From the IMG/VR virus record IMGVR_UViG_3300029319_000383, positions 1 to 27,474 of that record: a DNA stretch of 27,474 bases; one strand, 5' to 3'. A model generated the notes under the pieces. The model worked only from the letters and a program-made list of their open reading frames with translations, made no database searches and had not been told where the DNA came from. This stretch comes from a virus. Position 1 is the first letter of the stretch, and each line of letters begins with the position of its first letter. The position numbers and the translations under genes were made by a program. This document shows positions 25,356 through 27,474 of this stretch, one piece after another.

Positions 25356-25742
25356 ATGGCGAAAGAAGCAGAGCTTTGGAAACTAATAAGAAAGAACTTT
25401 CCTAAAGAGGCTCATGTACAACGGATCGAGACAGGGGGGACAGGAAGAGGTGTCCCCGATGTAAACTATTGTCAAGAAGGGAAAGAGATATGGATCGAGC
25501 TTAAATCAATCAAGGGAAACAAACTGACATTAAGCCCGTTTCAGATGACTTGGATTCACAACAGGATAAGAAGCGGCGGTAACTGTGCAATAGTAGTGAG
25601 AAAGGATAAAACGATAAAAGTTTTCATACCCGAAGGTCTTGAAGAAATACAAGAGCTTACTTGGAACAGTGATGCACAGTTAAATTTAGATTCTCCCTAC
25701 GACTGGCCAGTATTGTTTAATTTTCTGTTATCGTCTTTTTAG
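25356..25742 (+). CDS. PD-(D/E)XK nuclease (VRR-NUC/resolvase-like)
   Basis: The protein has 128 residues. Visible active-site pattern: Glu5 in the first helix (AKEAELWKLI), GTGRGVPD with Asp35, WIELKS with Glu48 and Lys50, and LSPFQMTWIH with Gln63. This is the PD-(D/E)XK core of VRR-NUC and Holliday-junction-resolvase-like phage nucleases, with two metal ions. It may process branched or damaged DNA during replication and packaging. The start ATG follows the previous stop by six bases with a weak ribosome site. The TAG stop overlaps the third promoter-like repeat. Confidence 0.85.
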   Translation: MAKEAELWKLIRKNFPKEAHVQRIETGGTGRGVPDVNYCQEGKEIWIELKSIKGNKLTLSPFQMTWIHNRIRSGGNCAIVVRKDKTIKVFIPEGLEEIQELTWNSDAQLNLDSPYDWPVLFNFLLSSF

Positions 25743-25804
25743 TGCTTTACTTTCGCGTTGGTCCTAGGTACCTTATAAAAGGTAGCGCGGTAACGAGAAG
25801 CACT
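25738..25804 (+). promoter_or_regulatory. Promoter-like repeat, copy C, with nested hairpin
   Basis: Bases 25738-25754 are identical to copy B at 19084-19100; similarity then falls, though TAGGTA resembles the TAAGGTA that ends the other copies. Here the region also folds as nested inverted repeats: AGTGCTT (25741-25747) with AAGCACT (25798-25804), CGCG (25754-25757) with CGCG (25786-25789), and TACCTT (25769-25774) with AAGGTA (25779-25784). It sits between the nuclease stop and the DUF932 gene, with Shine-Dalgarno AGGAG before 25841. It may combine a promoter with a structured leader. Confidence 0.5.
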
Positions 25805-25840
25805 ACCAGAAAGCAGAAAGAAACTAACTAGGAGACCATT

Positions 25841-26839
25841 ATGGTTGCAAATATAGATTCGTTTGCCTACACAGGCGAAATGCCTTGGCATAGAGAAGGG
25901 GTCCAAGTAGAAAATGACCTCACCCCCCACGAGATGATGAAGGCTGCAAAGCTAGATTGGACGGTAAGTACTTACCCCATAGCTGCTCTTCTGCCTGACC
26001 CACAGGAGGAGGGTAGTTACAGTGAGGCGGTAATGCACCCTAATCGTGTTGCTCTTATGCGAGACGATAGAGAGGCAGCATTTCTTGGTATCTGTTCTTC
26101 AGATTACAAGCCTATACAAAACGAGCGCATCTTCGACTTCTTTAAGAAGTTCTCTGAGTATGCAAACATCACGATGGAGACCGCAGGTAGCCTACGTGAC
26201 GGTAGAGACATCTTTGGTCTTGCTAAGTTGAACGATAACTTTGCACTTCCTGGTGGCGACGAGCTAAAAGGTTATGTGTTATTTCACCAGCCCCACGAGC
26301 CTGGATACGCTATGTCTATACGAGACACAGAGGTACGGGTTGTTTGCTCTAACACCTTACAGTTTGCGTTATCAGGAAACGCTACCAGCCAGTACAGGAT
26401 GAGTCACCGTTCAGTATTTGACTCTGTGCGTGAGGAACAGGCGCTTAAGACGATGGGCGCTGTATATGAGCGTCGTAAAGAGTTTAAGGAAGCCGCTGAG
26501 TTCTTGTCTAAGACCAAGGCTAAACACGATAACGTCGTTGACTTTGTTGCAAAGTTGTATAACCCGAAAGCTCTTGAGGACTATAACCCTAAAGAGGGAC
26601 CGCTCGTTGACTTCCTTAACCCCACCGCTAAGACGGTGCTAGAAGCCCTTGAGAGTGCTCCTGGAGCCGAGACCAAGTCTGCTAAAGGAACGTGGTGGGG
26701 CGCAGTTAACGCCGTGACTTTCCTAGAGGATCACTTACGTGAGGGTGAGAACAAAGTTTATAACGCTATGTTCGGTAACACCTCAGCAGCTAAAAACAGA
26801 GCACTTGATCTTGCTATTACTTATGCGAAAGCAGCGTAA
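25841..26839 (+). CDS. DUF932/TIGR03299 family phage protein
   Basis: The protein has 332 residues with Shine-Dalgarno CTAGGAG before the ATG. Family landmarks include the N-terminal FAYTGEMPWHREG, VALMRDDREAAFLGICSSDY, YKPIQNERIFDFF, and RVVCSNTLQFALSG followed by YRMSHRSVFD. The DUF932 (phage/plasmid-like TIGR03299) family is common in phages and plasmids; its function is not known. It begins a new transcript after copy C of the repeat and is visibly richer in G+C than the structural genes. The next gene starts on the last base of its stop (TAATG). Confidence 0.88.
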   Translation: MVANIDSFAYTGEMPWHREGVQVENDLTPHEMMKAAKLDWTVSTYPIAALLPDPQEEGSYSEAVMHPNRVALMRDDREAAFLGICSSDYKPIQNERIFDFFKKFSEYANITMETAGSLRDGRDIFGLAKLNDNFALPGGDELKGYVLFHQPHEPGYAMSIRDTEVRVVCSNTLQFALSGNATSQYRMSHRSVFDSVREEQALKTMGAVYERRKEFKEAAEFLSKTKAKHDNVVDFVAKLYNPKALEDYNPKEGPLVDFLNPTAKTVLEALESAPGAETKSAKGTWWGAVNAVTFLEDHLREGENKVYNAMFGNTSAAKNRALDLAITYAKAA

Positions 26840-27108
26840 TGGCGGAGTTGCATAAGTTGAAAAATGCTGTTGTCCTCGACAGAGAGCTGATCAGTGACGT
26901 GTGGTATTTTTTGCATCGACTCAGCGATCCGGATTTACTTAATAAAGAGTTATCGGATTTCGAGTCTTTGCAAAAGAAGGGGCAGGACATTTGTGTTGCC
27001 CTTTCCCACCGCATGGCACAACAAGAGTGCCCACTTTCCGATACTACTAGAGCTTGGCAGTGGGTTCAAAAACTAGAGACAGAGGGTAATAATTATGTCC
27101 CCGAATGA
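26839..27108 (+). CDS. Small hypothetical phage protein, 89 aa
   Basis: The ATG shares a base with the DUF932 stop, so translation is coupled. The protein is helical and hydrophilic (ELHKLKNAVVLDRELISDVW; RAWQWVQKLETEGNN). No family was recognised. It overlaps the next gene by 14 bp, and the AGAGGG before that gene lies in its final codons. The operon position after DUF932 is all that hints at a role. Confidence 0.55.
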   Translation: MAELHKLKNAVVLDRELISDVWYFLHRLSDPDLLNKELSDFESLQKKGQDICVALSHRMAQQECPLSDTTRAWQWVQKLETEGNNYVPE

Positions 27109-27424
27109 AGAAGAGTACCTCGAAGAGTTTGTAGTGGAATACGATATTCCACTGCCTACGGATATGCGTTCAAATTTCAAGTACCCGTGGCACCGACTAG
27201 ATAAGGTCGGTGCCACTGTGTTTTTTACACCTAGCGGTGAACAAGACACTACTAAGAAACTCAAGAACAGACTCACACAATCTTTGAGTACTTATAAATC
27301 CAAACACGCAGATTTTAATTCTGTCTGTCGTGTTGTGTTAGAAAACGAACGAAGTGGAGTACGAGTATGGAGAATACCGACACAGACAGCTTCCGTCAAG
27401 GATGGAGCGTCGAAAGACAGTTAA
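27095..27424 (+). CDS. Conserved small phage protein (VWRIP ending domain)
   Basis: The protein has 109 residues. Residues 17-92 read IPLPTDMRSNFKYPWHRLD, then KVGATVFFTPSG and a C-terminal SGVRVWRIP. This matches the pattern of small marine phage proteins ('Y-P-[WF]-x-x-[LM]-x-V-G-x-[ST]-x-F', ending '[GV]-x-R-V-W-R') with unknown function, recalled as DUF7303-like. Two perfect inverted repeats, 27133-27153 and 27187-27216, lie inside this coding sequence; the second is followed by six Ts. The next gene begins within this one. Confidence 0.65.
   Translation: MSPNEEEYLEEFVVEYDIPLPTDMRSNFKYPWHRLDKVGATVFFTPSGEQDTTKKLKNRLTQSLSTYKSKHADFNSVCRVVLENERSGVRVWRIPTQTASVKDGASKDS
27133..27153. repeat. 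Perfect 9 bp hairpin inside a coding sequence
   Basis: AGTGGAATA (27133-27141) and TATTCCACT (27145-27153) flank CGA. It lies in the gene at 27095-27424, 33 bases before a second, longer inverted repeat. The role is unknown. Confidence 0.7.
27187..27226 (+). repeat. Terminator-like inverted repeat inside a coding sequence
   Basis: GTGGCACCGAC (27187-27197) and GTCGGTGCCAC (27206-27216) are perfect reverse complements with an 8-base loop; six Ts follow at 27221-27226 after a 4-base gap. The stem is GC-rich, resembling an intrinsic terminator, yet the reading frame runs through it. The gap weakens the terminator case. Confidence 0.6.
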
Positions 27425-27474
27425 AAGAAGAAACTAAACGTCTTCGATTCGAGTTCATGGCGATACACGATGCG
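27367..27474 (+). CDS. Hypothetical protein, N-terminal part at window edge
   Basis: An ATG at 27367, preceded by GTGGAG at 10-15 bases, opens a frame that runs 36 codons to the window end without a stop. The visible part (MENTDTDSFRQGWSVERQ, then LKEETKRLRFEF) is charged and likely helical. It overlaps the previous gene by 58 bp. This overlap is large for this genome, so the start may be internal, but the open frame and ribosome site support a gene that continues beyond the window. Confidence 0.5.
   Translation, partial: MENTDTDSFRQGWSVERQLKEETKRLRFEFMAIHDA

Noticed and set aside
1-27474. CRISPR arrays, tRNA genes, insertion sequences, integrase
   Set aside because: No regularly spaced repeats, cloverleaf-like genes, transposase or integrase motifs were seen on either strand.

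Overview
The window is part of a tailed double-stranded DNA phage genome, most likely a lytic podovirus-like virus of a marine bacterium. It shows tightly packed genes with 1-4 bp stop/start overlaps, an endolysin, a block of virion-type proteins and a phage replication module, and no rRNA, tRNA, transposase or integrase. The arrangement recalls uncultured marine podoviruses of the HMO-2011 kind. That comparison comes from memory of family content, and no search was run. Both window ends cut through genes.

Layout. (1) 3-12621, plus strand: the end of a T4-lysozyme-like endolysin, a large tail/nozzle-like protein, a small virion-type protein, two small Lys-rich proteins, and six proteins that look like virion or internal (ejection) components, including one of 1161 residues. 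(2) 12618-14060, minus strand: a lone SNF2-type helicase, convergent with the structural block and sharing its stop codon bases. (3) 14061-14362: the only gap near 300 bp, AT-rich, divergent, with repeated CTAATAG/CTATTAG motifs and a promoter-like repeat. It is the best candidate for an early promoter/origin region. (4) 14363-19088, plus strand: a small conserved protein, a coiled-coil protein, an SSB-like protein ending in DVPF, an AEP-type primase and a UvrD/Rep-type helicase. (5) 19149-25742: a protein of unknown function, a SAM methyltransferase, a thymine-hypermodification family protein (HMUDK-helical/ADDT type), a thymidylate-synthase-fold enzyme, a family A DNA polymerase with proofreading domain, a small HTH protein and a PD-(D/E)XK nuclease. 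(6) 25841-27474: a DUF932 protein and small phage proteins.

How the parts fit. The replication genes could form a replisome based on an AEP primase, an SF1 helicase and a Pol A, instead of a T7 gp4/DnaB-type helicase; none of that type lies in the window. The thymidylate-synthase-like enzyme beside an HMUDK/ADDT-family protein suggests that the phage DNA carries a modified thymine made through 5-hydroxymethyl-dU, as in phages ViI, M6, SP10 and phiW-14. The usual P-loop base kinase is not in this window.

Regulation. A promoter-like repeat (core GCTTTACTTTC) stands before the three plus-strand segments that begin at 14363, 19149 and 25841. At the last two, the repeat overlaps the stop codon of the preceding gene. 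Several long inverted repeats sit inside or between genes. Three have perfect 11-12 bp arms, and in each the innermost loop is 8 nt. They are the least explained structure here.
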